This document shows positions 63,320 through 64,000 of a stretch of 64,000 nucleotides of DNA, one piece after another. The DNA comes from Pyropia yezoensis (taxonomy: Eukaryota; Rhodophyta; Bangiophyceae; Bangiales; Bangiaceae). The stretch is taken from the NCBI GenBank assembly GCA_009829735.1, contig CM020618.1, positions 28,682,894-28,746,893 of the forward strand, in the 5' to 3' direction. Every line of letters begins with the position of its first letter. Positions within the stretch are counted from its first letter, which is position 1. The notes beneath the pieces are model-generated. The model saw only the letters and a program-made list of their open reading frames with translations. It ran no database searches and was not told the DNA's origin. The position numbers and the translations under genes are program-made.

Positions 63320-64000
63320 GGCGCCGGGAGCACCTGGGGGAAAACAAGAGGGGGGGGGGGGGAAGGGGGAAGGGCGTTCTTCCCAGGTAAAAAAATAGGG
63401 TGGGGAGTGGGGAGGGCTAGGAGGTCGGGAGGAGAGTGGGTATGGCGGGGAACCAGGGAGGCTGGACGGGGGGGGGGGGGGGGAGGAGTCGCAGAGGAGG
63501 ACGACGAGGATGGCGAAGGGAGGGGCGGGGGGCGGCTGCCGCCGTTGCCGGCCGCCGCCCGCTGCCCAGCGCGCCCGCCGGTACCGGGCAGGTGGTGGCC
63601 CGGCTGGGCCCGCCGCCGGCCGGGGGGGGGGAGGGTGGGGGAGGCGTGGTGGGTGCCTGGCGTCGCCCCCGCTGGCCAGGGTGGGCGGCTCATGGGTGCG
63701 GGCGGGGGCGAGAACTCGCTGCTGCCTCCGCGTGCGCCGAGCGCTGTGGCCGTCATCGTTGGGCAAGGTGTACCGTACACACGGAATTGTACAGGAATGT
63801 ACATACTTGGTTGCTCTTTTAGAAGAGCGGGCGGCAACAATTCTTGTCGGGTTTCCGGACGAACTCATTTCTTGCACAGCGTTCTCGCTTTCTGGACAGC
63901 GCGGCTGACGCGGCACGCTTCCATGAATTAAGTACATTGCATACACACGAGGGAAGGGGGTTTTTGCCCTCGGCCATGCACCCGCCCGTCCTCCCCCGAC
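63320..64000. other. upstream region of the last gene
   Basis: Purine-rich leader followed at 63760-63960 by a lower-GC stretch with several GTAC motifs (gtaccgtac, tgtacaggaatgtacata), the likely promoter of the minus-strand gene ending at 62396. No gene recognised up to the window edge. Confidence 0.4.

Noticed and set aside
1-64000. tRNA, rRNA, CRISPR arrays and complete transposons
   Set aside because: No cloverleaf with a T-arm, no rRNA core sequence, no regular direct-repeat/spacer array, and no transposase or reverse transcriptase motif could be read in any frame.

Overview
This window is nuclear DNA from a photosynthetic eukaryote with a very GC-rich genome. A TIC110 homologue (48480-51833) implies a primary-type plastid import machinery. 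SRP14, an AMBRA1-type WD40 protein, a CaMK-like kinase and a mitochondrial carrier are clearly eukaryotic. Coding exons have strongly GC-biased third positions, introns are few and short (about 100-450 bp), and spacers are full of homopolymer G and C runs. A red alga, perhaps of the Bangiales (Porphyra/Pyropia group), fits best. That placement is inferred from composition and gene content, not from a diagnostic marker.

Layout, left to right. 1-2962: GC-rich spacer. 2963-3868 (+): secreted choice-of-anchor A protein. 4935-6131 (-): membrane-anchored FkbM/METTL24-like methyltransferase. 7440-10217 (+): large orphan membrane protein. 10218-16882: mostly spacer, with a doubtful short exon (11018), a glycine-rich gene with a reading-frame jump (12390-12900) and several strong hairpins. 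16883-17825 (+): two-exon secreted orphan. 18337-20808 (-): Ala-rich membrane orphan. 23640-24611 (+): secreted Ala/Pro-rich protein. 26170-27238 (+): SLC25 carrier. 29173-30585 (+): TauE/SafE permease. 31095-32211 (-): SRP14 in four small exons. 32633-34453 (-): orphan membrane protein. 35653-36954 (+): Cys-rich membrane-anchored orphan. 37133-42847: a 5.7-kb segment bounded by inverted copies of a 34-bp sequence, holding a (GGTGGC)n array and an abrupt switch from G-rich to C-rich strand. 45950-47900 (+): secreted LPMO-like protein in three exons. 48480-51833 (+): TIC110. 52582-57006 (-): CaMK-like kinase in two exons. 58974-61901 (+): AMBRA1-like WD40 protein. 62396-63319 (-): low-complexity protein with coiled-coil stretches.

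There is no operon logic; neighbouring genes are functionally unrelated and several pairs are divergent with 1-3 kb between starts. About half the genes encode secreted or membrane-anchored products (choice-of-anchor A, LPMO-like, Cys-rich, Ala/Pro-rich and several orphans), suggesting much of the local content concerns the cell surface or wall. Intron donors are strikingly uniform (GTACGT in six of the seven confidently placed introns). Several genes change frame exactly at long G or C runs, which points to base-count errors in the assembly or to real slippage.
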